Under the pieces are notes generated by a model, which saw nothing but the letters and a program-made list of their open reading frames with translations, did no database searches and was not told where the DNA came from. A DNA stretch of 64,000 bases from Methanofollis formosanus (GTDB lineage Archaea > Halobacteriota > Methanomicrobia > Methanomicrobiales > Methanofollaceae), in the NCBI RefSeq assembly GCF_019633745.1, contig NZ_CP037968.1:434001-498000 (forward strand), in the 5' to 3' direction. Positions 36,936-45,609 of this stretch are shown here, one piece after another; positions within the stretch are counted from its first letter, which is position 1; the number at the start of each line of letters is the position of its first letter. Made by a program: the position numbers and the translations under genes.

Positions 36936-37127
36936 ATGAAGGGTATGGAGATTGAATACGAGGAGGTCGTCTGCAACCATTGCGAGGGTGCGGGCTGTAT
37001 GTACTGCGAGAAGACCGGGAAGGTGCTGGTCAGAAAACCTGCCCGACTCTGCGAGCGGTGCGATGGGATCGGGTGTATTTACTGCGGCTACACCGGGTGG
37101 GCCGGGGTAAAAGGGAAGTACGATTGA
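36936..37127 (+). CDS. Eight-cysteine mini-protein with duplicated CxxC-x4-CxxC
   Basis: A 63-residue protein made of two copies of one motif: CNHCEGAGCMYC (Cys 13, 16, 21, 24) and CERCDGIGCIYC (Cys 39, 42, 47, 50). The spacing CxxC-x4-CxxC with an internal GxGC recalls half of a DnaJ-type zinc centre, so it probably binds one or two zinc ions, or less likely an Fe-S cluster. No larger domain is attached, so it may be a chaperone- or ribosome-associated accessory. GAGG (36929-36932) precedes ATG 36936; ATG 36945 is an alternative. The stop abuts the end of the convergent gene at 37128. Confidence 0.75.
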   Translation: MKGMEIEYEEVVCNHCEGAGCMYCEKTGKVLVRKPARLCERCDGIGCIYCGYTGWAGVKGKYD

Positions 37128-37703
37128 TCAAACGCACCGCCTGATGAGGAGGGCGAGGGCGGCCGCGACGCCGATGATCGAGGGTGCCGCGCGGGTGGTC
37201 GGGGTCTCCTGCTCTCCGGGCTCCCGGGGTTCCGGTTCCAGATCCTCAGGAGTCTCTTGTTTTTCGGTCTCTGTTCTCTCTTCCTCTCCGGTCTCCAGGA
37301 AGAGTCCGGGGCGCCGGAGAGTGACGGAGAGCATGGAATAGACAGCCCCGCTCGCACTAAGGTCGTCTCGTGCGGCCGGATGGTCGGAGGCGTAGACGGT
37401 GTAGGTGCCGGGATCGATGCCGAGGCCGGCGGTCTTCCAGCGGTATCGCCATCTTCCCTTATCGTCGGCGGTGACAGTGGTGAAGGTGTCCGGGTTGCCG
37501 GTCTCGACCGTAGCGGCGTTCTCAAGGTTGACTCCTCCTGCCGGGAGGTTTGGGCCGGTAAAGAAGAGATAGACGGTTTCTCCTTCGGTCGCAGTGCCCA
37601 TGAGTTCCACCTCCTCCCCCATGACCGCCCCGGCGGCGACCGCGGCGACGAGAGAGATGAGAAGGAGACAGGCGGATACGAGATGCATTCCTATCCTGCC
37701 CAT
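37128..37703 (-). CDS. Exported surface protein with beta-domain and C-terminal anchor
   Basis: A 191-residue exported protein. The signal peptide (about 1-28) is followed by a beta-sandwich-like domain with GETVYLFFTGPNLPAGGVNL (41-60), TVTADDKGRWRYRWKT and GIDPGTYTVYASDHP. These features recur in large Methanomicrobiales surface proteins next to DUF3821. An acidic Glu/Pro linker (about 140-168) and a short hydrophobic end with arginines (IIGVAAALALLIRRCV) complete a processed-anchor-like architecture. Its start lies 3 nt after the upstream gene's stop, so the two are co-expressed. Confidence 0.75.
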   Translation of the reverse strand: MGRIGMHLVSACLLLISLVAAVAAGAVMGEEVELMGTATEGETVYLFFTGPNLPAGGVNLENAATVETGNPDTFTTVTADDKGRWRYRWKTAGLGIDPGTYTVYASDHPAARDDLSASGAVYSMLSVTLRRPGLFLETGEEERTETEKQETPEDLEPEPREPGEQETPTTRAAPSIIGVAAALALLIRRCV

Positions 37704-37706
37704 TTT

Positions 37707-37949
37707 TCAGAGAATGTTTGCGTAGACGATGCGGTCGGTGACTTCCACAAATCTGCTGTTCTCGTCGTCGTTGAGCGGGACGTCTCTGATCTCCTCGATC
37801 CTGAGGTCGACGGCGCCGTCGGCGTACTCGGCAACGATGGCGAGGTGCCCGGTGACGGGATCGCCAAAGATGGCCCTGAGTTCCTCGCTGTTGTTGAGGT
37901 CCTCGATGATCGCTGCGAGGCTCTCCAGCCTGATGCCTACACGTTTCAC
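37707..37949 (-). CDS. Hypothetical small acidic protein
   Basis: An 80-residue acidic protein, probably alpha/beta: helix SLAAIIEDLNNSEELRAIFG, strands GHLAIVAEYADG and VDLRIEEIRDV. GTG start at 37949 preceded by a GGGGGG run. A TATA (GATTTATATATTC, minus strand, near 37997) can serve this gene and, on the other strand, the divergent lipid transferase. No family is recognised. First gene of a two-gene unit with the surface protein at 37128. Confidence 0.6.
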   Translation of the reverse strand: MKRVGIRLESLAAIIEDLNNSEELRAIFGDPVTGHLAIVAEYADGAVDLRIEEIRDVPLNDDENSRFVEVTDRIVYANIL

Positions 37950-38071
37950 GAAATTCCCCCCTGTGCGTATGTGCAGATCTTCTATTGGCAGACGAATATA
38001 TAAATCAGGACGGTACAGCGAAGAAAAGTTGATGTCGGTTCCATTCAGATATCAGATTGATCTGAGGCGGC

Positions 38072-38647
38072 ATGATCGACGGGTGGATGAGGGAACGGAC
38101 TGATGGAGTTCTTTCGCGGGCGGCTGCGGTCCTGGGGAGAACCGGGGTCACTCCGAATGCTCTGACGGCCATGGGGCTTCTTATCACCGCCGTCGCCGCC
38201 GGGCTCATCGCCTCGGGGCGTCTCATAAGCGCGGGATTGGTGCTGGCCTTCGGCGGCCTCTTCGATGCGCTCGACGGGGCGGTGGCCAGGGCCAACGGGC
38301 AGGCAAGTCGTTTCGGGGCGTTTTTCGACTCGGTGCTGGACCGATATGCGGAGGCTCTCCTCTTCGGCGGGCTCTTCCTCTATTTTTCCGGCGACCAGAC
38401 AGCCCGGGCCCTCACCTTCGCGGCCCTGGTCGGCTCCCTGATGGTGAGTTACACCCGTGCGCGGGCGGAGGGGCTGGGTGCAGAGTGCAAAACCGGGCTT
38501 TTCACCCGAATCGAACGGATGCTCGTCCTCATCCTCGGCCTTCTCACCGGTTTTCTGGTTCCGGCACTCTGGATCCTCGCCGTTCTCACCAACCTTACCG
38601 CCGTACAGCGAATGTGGCATGTCTGGCTGGTGACGAAAGAAGGGTGA
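38072..38647 (+). CDS. CDP-alcohol phosphatidyltransferase (archaetidylinositol phosphate synthase-like)
   Basis: A 191-residue membrane enzyme that transfers a phospho-alcohol from or to a CDP-activated lipid. The defining motif D-x2-D-G-x2-A-R-x8-G-x3-D-x3-D is complete: DALDGAVARANGQ followed by ASRFGAFFDSVLDR (about 66-92), with the catalytic aspartates in place. Five to six helices are visible. In archaea the group makes archaetidylinositol phosphate or related ether lipids. GAGG (38062 on) precedes ATG 38072, and TATA GAATATATAAATC lies at 37993-38005. Confidence 0.88.
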   Translation: MIDGWMRERTDGVLSRAAAVLGRTGVTPNALTAMGLLITAVAAGLIASGRLISAGLVLAFGGLFDALDGAVARANGQASRFGAFFDSVLDRYAEALLFGGLFLYFSGDQTARALTFAALVGSLMVSYTRARAEGLGAECKTGLFTRIERMLVLILGLLTGFLVPALWILAVLTNLTAVQRMWHVWLVTKEG

Positions 38648-38813
38648 GACGCCCGGAATCGCGTCATTTTCCGCCATTTTATCCCGGCCGAGAACCGGCG
38701 CTCCATGAGGGGGAGCACATTCCTATCTCTCCCGGTCATACAGGCCGGCATTCGGCCAGGAGACTCCGCGATATTTCCTGCATTTGGCGATCCTCTCCCA
38801 TTTTCACGAGAGT

Positions 38814-39015
38814 TCTAAATATCCCCGTTCCGGCCCCGGATCATAAGCCTGATCCCCGGGATTAAAGCCGATATGGGCGTATTTCATCCTCTGTCGACGC
38901 ACCCCCCGACAGAGGCGAGGGGATCGTAATCCATCGAAACCATCAGGATTTCAAAGAACCCACGGCGAGAGATGTCGGGTCGGGACGGTGTCTTAGAAAA
39001 ACTGCAGAGGGGAAA
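38814..39015 (+). ncRNA. Possible structured RNA in the 470-bp gap
   Basis: The gap between the lipid transferase and the 51-residue gene has no credible ORF but shows a TATA-like TCTAAATATCC (38812-38822). About 70 bp later comes a perfect 9-bp hairpin CCTCTGTCG/CGACAGAGG (38888-38896 with 38907-38915, loop of 10). A block GGATTTCAAAGAACC (near 38949) occurs identically at 20791-20805 behind another gene. The layout is that of a small RNA gene, but no known family (RNase P, SRP, box C/D) is recognised. Confidence 0.25.
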
Positions 39016-39119
39016 ACCCGTCCTCACACTGTGCAGATTATCATGAAAGATCGTCAATAACTCCGCGGATCGAATTCAGAACATCTTTATCTCCCTCGGC
39101 CAAACGCGAAGACAGCACC

Positions 39120-39275
39120 ATGCAGACCAAGATGATGATGTACCGGGAGTCCCTCGAAGAGTGGTACAACGGCGAGTTCCGCGAGTGCATGCGCAACGTC
39201 AACCTTTATCACGCCGTCATGCAGAAGATGGACGGCATCCGTGCCGAGGAGATCGAGGTCAGAGAACTCTTTTGA
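39120..39275 (+). CDS. 51-residue hypothetical protein
   Basis: A complete small gene: ATG at 39120, TGA at 39273-39275. The protein starts MQTKMMMYRESLEEWYNGEF, continues with RECMRNVNLYHAVMQKMDGI and ends IEVRELF. It is predicted helical and amphipathic with balanced charge. Codon use is GC3-rich as in neighbouring genes. TATA ATCTTTATCTCC (39083-39094) lies about 30 bp upstream, the leaderless spacing seen repeatedly in this window. No family is recognised; two helices could form a hairpin that binds a partner. Confidence 0.65.
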   Translation: MQTKMMMYRESLEEWYNGEFRECMRNVNLYHAVMQKMDGIRAEEIEVRELF

Positions 39276-39340
39276 GAAATTATTCAATATATCCACTCTC
39301 CAGATATTTCGAGCCCCGGCTTTGAAAAAATGCTCTGAAA

Positions 39341-39895
39341 GGCTTTGTAGAAATCATCGTGATGGTTCCTCTTCGACGGGGGGGCCTGCCGCCCCCCGAA
39401 CACCCCGCACGGGCGATAGGCGGTGGACGGCAACCTCCCTTTCAGGGTCACTCCTCCACCTTCCGCCCCAATCTTCACCCTGGGAGTCCGGGGGCAGAGC
39501 CCCCGGCATAAGCATGAGGGAAGGCGATGGATGAGGGTCACAGAGGGTTGAGGTGATGAAAAGAGGATGGTTTACCATGAAAATGATCCAGACGATCCTC
39601 TCTTCATGTTTGCATGAGCGTTTGAACTTGTCATATCACGTTGAAGCCGATACGCAGAGGATAGAAAATTCTTCAGATGGATCGGCCGCCCCCATCGTCG
39701 AAATTTCCCTGCCATCTCGCGCCGGGGGGTTGCACCCCCCGGACCCCCCACGGACCGAAGAGAGGTGGGGGCGGCGACGGAACACGATCCCCCCCCGATT
39801 TTCCGTATTCTCAAGCTCCCCACGCTTGCACATCGAAGATCAAAGATCTTCTCCAACTTGCTGGCGCTCGTTTCTCCAAATCCTTAGGATAGCGA
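39341..39895 (+). repeat. Composite family B element (short + long module)
   Basis: It starts with GGCTTTGTAGAA (39341-39352). The short module follows, with GGGGGGGCCTGCCGCCCCCC and CCGGGGGCAGAGCCCCCGG hairpins. It joins the long module at 39572-39590 through TTTACCATGAAAATGATC. The long module has a CCGGGGGGTTGCACCCCCCGG hairpin near 39723-39743. The right end is degenerate. 39276-39340 and 39896-39993 show nothing else. Confidence 0.75.
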
Positions 39896-39993
39896 TTGGG
39901 ACGGGAAGGCAGACCCGTGATCATTCAGAGAGAAGAATTCCCCGGGACCGGACAGGGCGCAATGTTGATGAGACCTGCGGCGTATGAGGGGTT

Positions 39994-40944
39994 ATGCGAG
40001 TGGCCGTGGCAGGTGCAGGTGTGGCCGGGAGTTTTCTTGCATCCCGACTCTCGGATGCAGGGCATGCGGTTGACCTCTATGACCGCCCGGTGCAGACGGC
40101 GTGCGGGGCCGCTCCGTGCGCCTGGATGGCAACACGGGACTTCCCCGCCGTGCTGGAGGGCGAGGGGTTGGAGCCTGAGGACTATGTGACCGAACGTTTC
40201 GATGCCTTCCTCTTCCAGGGGCAGCGGGTGACGGCCGACCTGATGACCATTCAGAAACCTGCCCTTATTGCCGACCTCCGGGAGGGAGCCGGGGTGAGGA
40301 CCGGGCCACTTGACCCGGCAGGATACGACCGGATCGTCGACGCCACCGGGACGGCGCGGGCCTATCTCCCGCCGATAGGGGGGGACGACCTCTGCAGGTG
40401 CGTCCAGTTCAGGGTGCGCGGCGGGAAGGGCGAGGTTCTTCCTGCGGTGCGCTATGTCCGCGGCGGGTATGCCTGGTCTTTCCCGCTCGGTTCCGACGAG
40501 CGGCATGTCGGGTGCCTCAGCCATCTCGCCGACCCGTCCGGGCTCATCGGGAAGACCGGATTTCTGGACGGCGAACGGCTCTGTGCGTGCAGAAGCAGGC
40601 TGCGGGTCACCTCGCCGTACAGAGCGCTGCCGTTCGTCTCCGGGAAGGTCTGGGGGGTGGGCGAGGCGATCGGGTGCACCTATCCCCTGGTCGGCGACGG
40701 GATCGTCCCGGCCCTCGTCTCCGCCCGCCTCCTCCTCGACCACTTCGAAGACCCCGCGGGTTACACCCGGGCTGTCCTCGACGCCTTCCCCGCGATGCAG
40801 AGAGAACGCGCGCTCCTGGAAAGGATGAAGGGAGGACGCCGGCCTTCACCAGCGTGGCTTGCCGAGGTCGACACCTCCCGCCTCGGCATCAGGGTGGGCA
40901 TGGCCTCAGCTGCCGGTCTCATACTCAAGATCCTTGCCCGGTGA
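39994..40944 (+). CDS. FAD-dependent oxidoreductase (geranylgeranyl reductase-like)
   Basis: A 316-residue flavoprotein. The N-terminal dinucleotide fold RVAVAGAGVAGSFLASRLSD (2-21) binds FAD. The DATGTAR segment and a late IGCTYPLVGDGIVPALVSAR (the second FAD contact) place it in the geranylgeranyl reductase/halogenase-like group. It is shorter than classical archaeal GGRs, with a compact substrate domain. A role in saturating isoprenoid chains is possible but not shown. It is isolated between two repeat blocks, so it carries no operon information. Confidence 0.75.
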   Translation: MRVAVAGAGVAGSFLASRLSDAGHAVDLYDRPVQTACGAAPCAWMATRDFPAVLEGEGLEPEDYVTERFDAFLFQGQRVTADLMTIQKPALIADLREGAGVRTGPLDPAGYDRIVDATGTARAYLPPIGGDDLCRCVQFRVRGGKGEVLPAVRYVRGGYAWSFPLGSDERHVGCLSHLADPSGLIGKTGFLDGERLCACRSRLRVTSPYRALPFVSGKVWGVGEAIGCTYPLVGDGIVPALVSARLLLDHFEDPAGYTRAVLDAFPAMQRERALLERMKGGRRPSPAWLAEVDTSRLGIRVGMASAAGLILKILAR

Positions 40945-40965
40945 AAAAGAGGGGGGCCTGGCCCC

Positions 40966-41830
40966 TGTAGAATCGGGCATGAACGCCGGGCTCAAGCATA
41001 CGCGGGTGAATAGTGCTCGGAGCAGCGTTTCAGGGTTTGGACGGCTCTCTCTCCTTGCTGCAGGGAGGGATCATTCAATCGCCGCCCCCCCGCAATCTTC
41101 GGCCGTGGGGGCGGGGCGGCACCAATCTCTTGAACGACACCGTGCTTCAGAAACTTTTTCCACTCGCCGATCAAGGCCAGAGATAGTCTTTCAGAGAACT
41201 CTGTAGAATCAGGCATGAACCCGAGGTTCAAGCATACGGGACGAAAATTTCTCGTCGCTTGATCGCTCCTTTTCAAGACAGGAGAACTGGTTGATACCCC
41301 GCTCCATCGCCGCCCCGCCCTATCTTCTCGCGAGATGGCAGGAACGATCGTGCGATAGGGGGGGCGGCACGCCTGATCAGCACGCCTTCCCCCATCCTCC
41401 CGCCGGCGGCGCTGCCCCCGGACCCCCGGGATGAAGATTGGGTCGGAAGGTGGAGAGATGACCTGAAGAGGGGGGTGCAATCCGCCACCTATCTTCGCGC
41501 GGGGGGTTTGTGGGGCGGCCAGCCCCCCGAAGAAATAGCCACCCAGAGCATTTCTACATAGCCGAAAATCGGACTCTGTAAAATCAGGCATGAACCCTGG
41601 GCCCAAGCATAGGCGATGAAAATATTCTGAGTAGCGTTTCAGCATGTGGGCGGATCCCCCTCAATCGCGACAGGGCATCTGGAAGATCTGGTTTCATCGC
41701 CGCCCCCTGGCTATCTTCGTCAGTGGGGGGAACGAACATCAGCGAGTTCGAGAAGACCGGAGGTCTTCGAGTCCGGGGGGACGGCGAAGTCCGGTGTTCA
41801 CACCTGCCGCCCTGTGGTGAGAGGAGTGAT
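40966..41830 (-). repeat. Three family B long modules in inverted orientation
   Basis: Each copy starts with a CTGTAGAATC-type end and GGCATGAAC (near 40965, 41201 and 41566), then CAAGCATACGGG and CGCCGCCCC followed by an ATCTTC module. The middle copy carries TATCTTCTCGCGAGATGG (41319-41336), the plain family A palindrome without the GC hairpin, and ends in TTCTACATAGCC. The third is a degenerate copy sharing AGCGAGTTCGAGAAGAC with the 31974 element. No genes lie in this 0.9-kb gap. Confidence 0.7.
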
Positions 41831-41879
41831 CAAAAATTTTTCACAGCCATTTCATCGGCGATTCCACGGCACTCACCGT

Positions 41880-42965
41880 TCAGTCATGGGCGTGCCGGTG
41901 ATGGAGATCGGGCGAGTGCGGGTGGTCGTGGACCATCTCCGGGTGGGCATGGGGATGAGAGTGGTAGCCCTTCGCATCGAGCGGCGGCGTGCCCGGCGGA
42001 TGATCGTGGCCGTCGTGGTGGAGATCGTCGTGCCGGTGCCGGTGCTCGTGAGCCATCGGTTCGTGCCGGTGGGGATGGGCATGCCGCTCCGAGATGAGAA
42101 GCCACGCCCCGAGGGCCATCACCAGCAGGGAGACGAAGAAAGCCGGCCGCAGTTCCTCGGTGAAGAGGAGGAACGAGACAAAGACCCCGAAGAACGGCGA
42201 GGTCGAGACCAGCGCACTCGTCCGCGCCGACCCGATCCCGCGCAGCGCCATCATGAAAAAGACGCTCATCATTCCGCCGTACCCCAGGAACCCGATCGCC
42301 ATCGCCGCAAGACAGGTGGCCGGGTCGGGCATCGCCTCGCCGAAGAGGCGGGCGATGACGAAGGTGACCGCGCCCGCCCCGAACCCCTTGATCATCACGA
42401 TCGGGATCGGATCCTTCGCTGAGATCTGTTTGCTGAAGTTGTTGTCCATCCCCCAGAAGGTGCAGGTCAGGATGATCCCGAGCGCCCCGACCGAGAGGCC
42501 GAACGGCTGGTCGGGCACGTACGAGAGGATGACGCACGAGAGCGTGATCAGGGAAAGCGCACCCCAAATCCGTCCTCCCACGGGCTCACGATACCAGAGC
42601 ACCGCGATCACCGTCGTGGCCACCGCCTCGAAGTTGAGGAGAAGGGACGCTGTCGCCGCCGGCGTCTGGGCCAGACTGATCATCAGGGCGACCGGGGCGA
42701 GCACCCCGCCGAAGAGGACGACTCCTGCAAGCCACGGGAGATCGGTCGGGGCGAGAGAGGCCTCCACCCCGTCGCGCCCGTGCCCGAGAAGCGATCCTCC
42801 CAGCAGATAAAGACACAGACCCGTCCCACTCCCGAGGAAGAGCAGCGAGGCCATCGTGATCGGCCCGACACCCTCGAGCAGCAGCTTCGAGAACGGCGCC
42901 GTGATGCCGAAGAGCAGCGCCGATGTCAACCCATACAGGATAGGGAGAAGATTTTCGCGGGTCAT
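41880..42965 (-). CDS. EamA/DMT-family transporter with His-rich tail
   Basis: A 361-residue drug/metabolite-superfamily membrane carrier with about ten helices in two EamA halves (about 5-140 and 150-290). GLTSALLFGITAPFSKLLLE and TFWGMDNNFSKQISAKDPIP mark the two repeats. The C-terminal tail from residue 295 to the end contains 23 histidines in 67 residues (for example HEHRHRHDDLHHDGHDH), probably a metal-binding cytosolic appendage. Such tails are common on Ni, Co and Zn carriers but unusual on EamA proteins. Start: ATG 42965 (MTRENLL), because the upstream extension lacks carrier character and overlaps the promoter (CTATAACTG near 43005). Confidence 0.85.
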   Translation of the reverse strand: MTRENLLPILYGLTSALLFGITAPFSKLLLEGVGPITMASLLFLGSGTGLCLYLLGGSLLGHGRDGVEASLAPTDLPWLAGVVLFGGVLAPVALMISLAQTPAATASLLLNFEAVATTVIAVLWYREPVGGRIWGALSLITLSCVILSYVPDQPFGLSVGALGIILTCTFWGMDNNFSKQISAKDPIPIVMIKGFGAGAVTFVIARLFGEAMPDPATCLAAMAIGFLGYGGMMSVFFMMALRGIGSARTSALVSTSPFFGVFVSFLLFTEELRPAFFVSLLVMALGAWLLISERHAHPHRHEPMAHEHRHRHDDLHHDGHDHPPGTPPLDAKGYHSHPHAHPEMVHDHPHSPDLHHRHAHD

Positions 42966-43077
42966 GGTTCTCTGAGATGAATATACAGGTGTGCCCTGCA
43001 CGCAGTTATAGCTGCGGGGCCGGGACGGCGAGAACAAAGCGCCCGGGCTCATCCCTGAGTGAATTTTCAAAAGTGAG

Positions 43078-43162
43078 TGCGAGGGGAGCGATTCGAACGC
43101 TCGAACACCTACGTGACAAGGCCCTCAACCTTGCGCCTTTGACCTGGCTCGGCAACCCTCGC
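43078..43162 (-). tRNA. tRNA-Leu (anticodon GAG)
   Basis: An 85-nt class II tRNA. Acceptor GCGAGGG pairs with CCCTCGC, discriminator A, and no encoded CCA. The D-arm is GCCGAGCCAGGTCAAAGGC, the anticodon stem CAAGG/CCTTG has loop TTGAGGG (anticodon GAG), the variable arm is long (TCACGTAGGTGTTC), and the T-arm is GAGCG-TTCGAAT-CGCTC. No intron. It reads CTC and CTT codons. Confidence 0.95.
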
Positions 43163-43321
43163 CTGTTACCCTATAAAGAAGGATATCAAAGTAATTGAAT
43201 CTATCGCTCAATCATGGCCCGTCCCGCCCCCTCTTTCTCCGGGACGATCCGAAAAACCGGAAAAATGCCCAGGATCCAGGGGCGAGCGCAGGGATCCCGG
43301 ACCCCAAGGATAATAAAGGGT

Positions 43322-43843
43322 ATGCGTGTATTCTTCATGAATATGTGGGCAGCACTCATGCAGGAATTTGCCGATTCGCCTGCACAGGTCAGAGTCGTGA
43401 AATTTTTACTTGAAAACGGCTTTGGCGTCTCGGAAAAAGGGCGTATCACCTGTAATGACATCGAGATCCCGGCCACCCATATCGCACGCACCATCGGGAC
43501 CGACCGGCGGGTCGTCGACGCCACGGCGCGCCGCATCCTGAGCATGGACTGGACCAGCAAGGTCTTCTCCTCCATGCGGGCGACCCCCGACCTCTCAAAG
43601 GTCGCCGAGGCCCTCGGCCTGACGGTCATCACCATCCTCCCGACCGATGCCCATGAGAAGGGGATCGTCGGGGCCGCGGTCAGGGTACTTTCAGAACACG
43701 ACCTTGCGATCAGACAGATCTTCGTGACCGACCCCTACTTCGCCGAGTCACCCAGACTGGTCATCATCCTCGACGACCCCCTCCCGATCGGGGTGATCGA
43801 GGAACTGCGGGCTCTCCCGCAGGTGCAGAAACTGGTTATTTAG
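43322..43843 (+). CDS. ACT-domain amino-acid regulator (COG2150-like)
   Basis: A 173-residue cytoplasmic regulator. The N-terminal half is helical and DNA-binding-like: EFADSPAQVRVVKFLLENGF, then IPATHIARTIGTDRRVVDAT as a helix-turn-helix. The C-terminal ACT domain (about 95-170) includes VITILPTDAHEKGIVGAAVR and LAIRQIFVTD. The combination matches the predicted regulator of amino-acid metabolism of methanogens (COG2150); the ligand amino acid is unknown. ATG 43322 is preceded by AAGGGT. ATGs at 43337 and 43343 are alternatives, and the longer frame from 43214 looks non-coding. Confidence 0.8.
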   Translation: MRVFFMNMWAALMQEFADSPAQVRVVKFLLENGFGVSEKGRITCNDIEIPATHIARTIGTDRRVVDATARRILSMDWTSKVFSSMRATPDLSKVAEALGLTVITILPTDAHEKGIVGAAVRVLSEHDLAIRQIFVTDPYFAESPRLVIILDDPLPIGVIEELRALPQVQKLVI

Positions 43844-44109
43844 GGGCGGGTCAGGAATACGGTGGCGCCACCGCGATGCGTTCGAAGGAGGGAATCTCAT
43901 CATCTTGCGTGAAGGGGTCGTCGGGATCGAGATTATTCTTTTCATAATCGCCTCCCGGCCCCGGGGGATAGACAGGGACGGTGCGATCCCATTCCCATCT
44001 CAGGATCTACGGCGAGACGAAATTTTCATCAGGAGCATCTCCCGAAACGCTCGGCGGCCCGCCCCTCCACCCGGACCGAAATGGAAACGGTTCCTTCGGA
44101 ATTCTGAGT

Positions 44110-44900
44110 GATTATCCCCGGGCGGTGGGCGGCACGGGGTGGTTTTCGTGTCAGAATAATTGATCGCCCTTCTCTCGTCCTGCTCCAATCTTCAGGGTCA
44201 TGAATGCGGGATGGCGTAATGATCCAAATGTGCCGTCCCTGTCATCATTGGATCTTTTCTGCCATCTCGCAAGAAGATAGGACAGGACGGAGGGTGCATG
44301 ACTTCACTGCCATCAGGGTTCTATCTTTGAGGTCATGACGACGGGACGGCATGGTGATCAGAAAAGCCGTCCCCGATCACTGAATTTGTTCTGGTATTTC
44401 GCGAGATGATCGTGCGGGGGACGGCACCACGCGTGCTCTCTCAGAAGAGGGATCTCCGCTCTTCCGTTCCGTTCCAATCTTCGGGGTCATGAAAACAGGA
44501 CGGCGGGATGATGATCTAACGTGCCGTCCCACCTCACATGATCTGTCCTGCCGTCTCGCGTGAAGATAGAACGGGGGACGGCACGGGGCGGTGTGCTCCT
44601 CGGAAGAATGATCGGCCCTTTCATGTCCGGGATCTATCTTCGGGGTCATGACGACGGAACAGCGTACTGATCCTGATATGCCGTCCCCTCATCATGGGAA
44701 CGGTTCTGCTGTCTCGCGAGAAGATAGGGAGGGGACGGCATCACGCGTGATCCCGTTGAAGAATGATCGGCCCTCTACCGTCCCACCCTAATCTTCGGGG
44801 TCATGAAAACAGACCCATGTGATGATCAGGTGTGCCGTCCCCTTTTGTAGAACCTTTTCGTCATATCGTGAGAAGATAGAAATGAGGCGGCGATGAAGCG
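44110..44900 (+). repeat. Tandem intergenic repeat array A3
   Basis: Five family A units in plus orientation. Anchor sites are near 44265, 44399, 44557, 44715 and 44868, mostly about 158 bp apart. TTCTATCTTCGGGG-like modules with GTCATGA lie between them. It fills most of the gap between two convergent genes. 43844-44109 is unique sequence with only weak ORFs, and I see nothing in it. Confidence 0.85.
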
Positions 44901-45004
44901 GTCTGCCCCTCTGCTGTGAAAGAAGCGATCGTTTTTCTAACATGCACCCGGCCCGCTCGCCACCGAGGAAAGACCCGGCGAAATTCTCCGGAACCACATA
45001 AATT

Positions 45005-45546
45005 GGCTTTGTAGAATCAGGCATGAACCCCTGGCTCAAGCATACGGGATGAAAATTTTTCGTCGTTTGCTCTCTCTATTCAAGACAGGAGAATCTGGGG
45101 GGATCGTGTTCCATCGCCGCCCCCACCTATCTTCGTCGTGGGGGTCCGGGGGGTGAAACCCCCCGGCGCGAGATTGCGGGAAAGATTTGACGATTCGGGG
45201 CGGCCGATCCATTAGAGGAATTTTTTATCTTCTGCGTATCGGCTTCAAAGGGATATGGCGAGTTCAAACTCTCATGCAAACCTGAAGGGAGGATCGTCAG
45301 GATCATTTTCATGGTAAATCATCGTGATGGTTCTCTTCGACAGGGGGCTTGCCGCCCCCCGAACCCCCCGCGCGAAGATAGGCGGCGGACTGCAACCCCC
45401 CTTTCAGGGTCATTGCTCCGCCTTCCGCCCCGATATTCATCCTGGGGGTCCGGGGACTCTCCCCCTGGCGTGAGGATGAAGGAAGGCGATGGATTCAGTT
45501 CACAAGGGGGTTGAGGTGATGAAAAGAGGATGTTTTCTACAGAGCC
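45005..45546 (+). repeat. Composite family B element with near-perfect target duplication
   Basis: A 542-bp element: GGCTTTGTAGAA (45005-45016), long module inverted, junction GATCATTTTCATGGTAAA (45301-45318), short module, then TTCTACAGAGCC (45535-45546). Flanking octamers are CATAAATT (44997-45004) and CAAAAATT (45547-45554), 7 of 8 identical, consistent with a transposition target duplication. The inner hairpins are CCGGGGGG/CCCCCCGG type. Confidence 0.8.
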
Positions 45547-45609
45547 CAAAAATTGAAAAGAGTGGTGGTCCTTCCTGCCGTTCCGTCAGGAGAAGAGGGC
45601 CATCATCTT

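Noticed and set aside
40966-41830. Insertion sequence with transposase
   Set aside because: No transposase motif or ORF of sufficient size is present; the elements are non-autonomous.
43905-44111. 68-codon ORF after the ACT gene
   Set aside because: Weak start context and composition unlike its neighbours; it runs into array A3.
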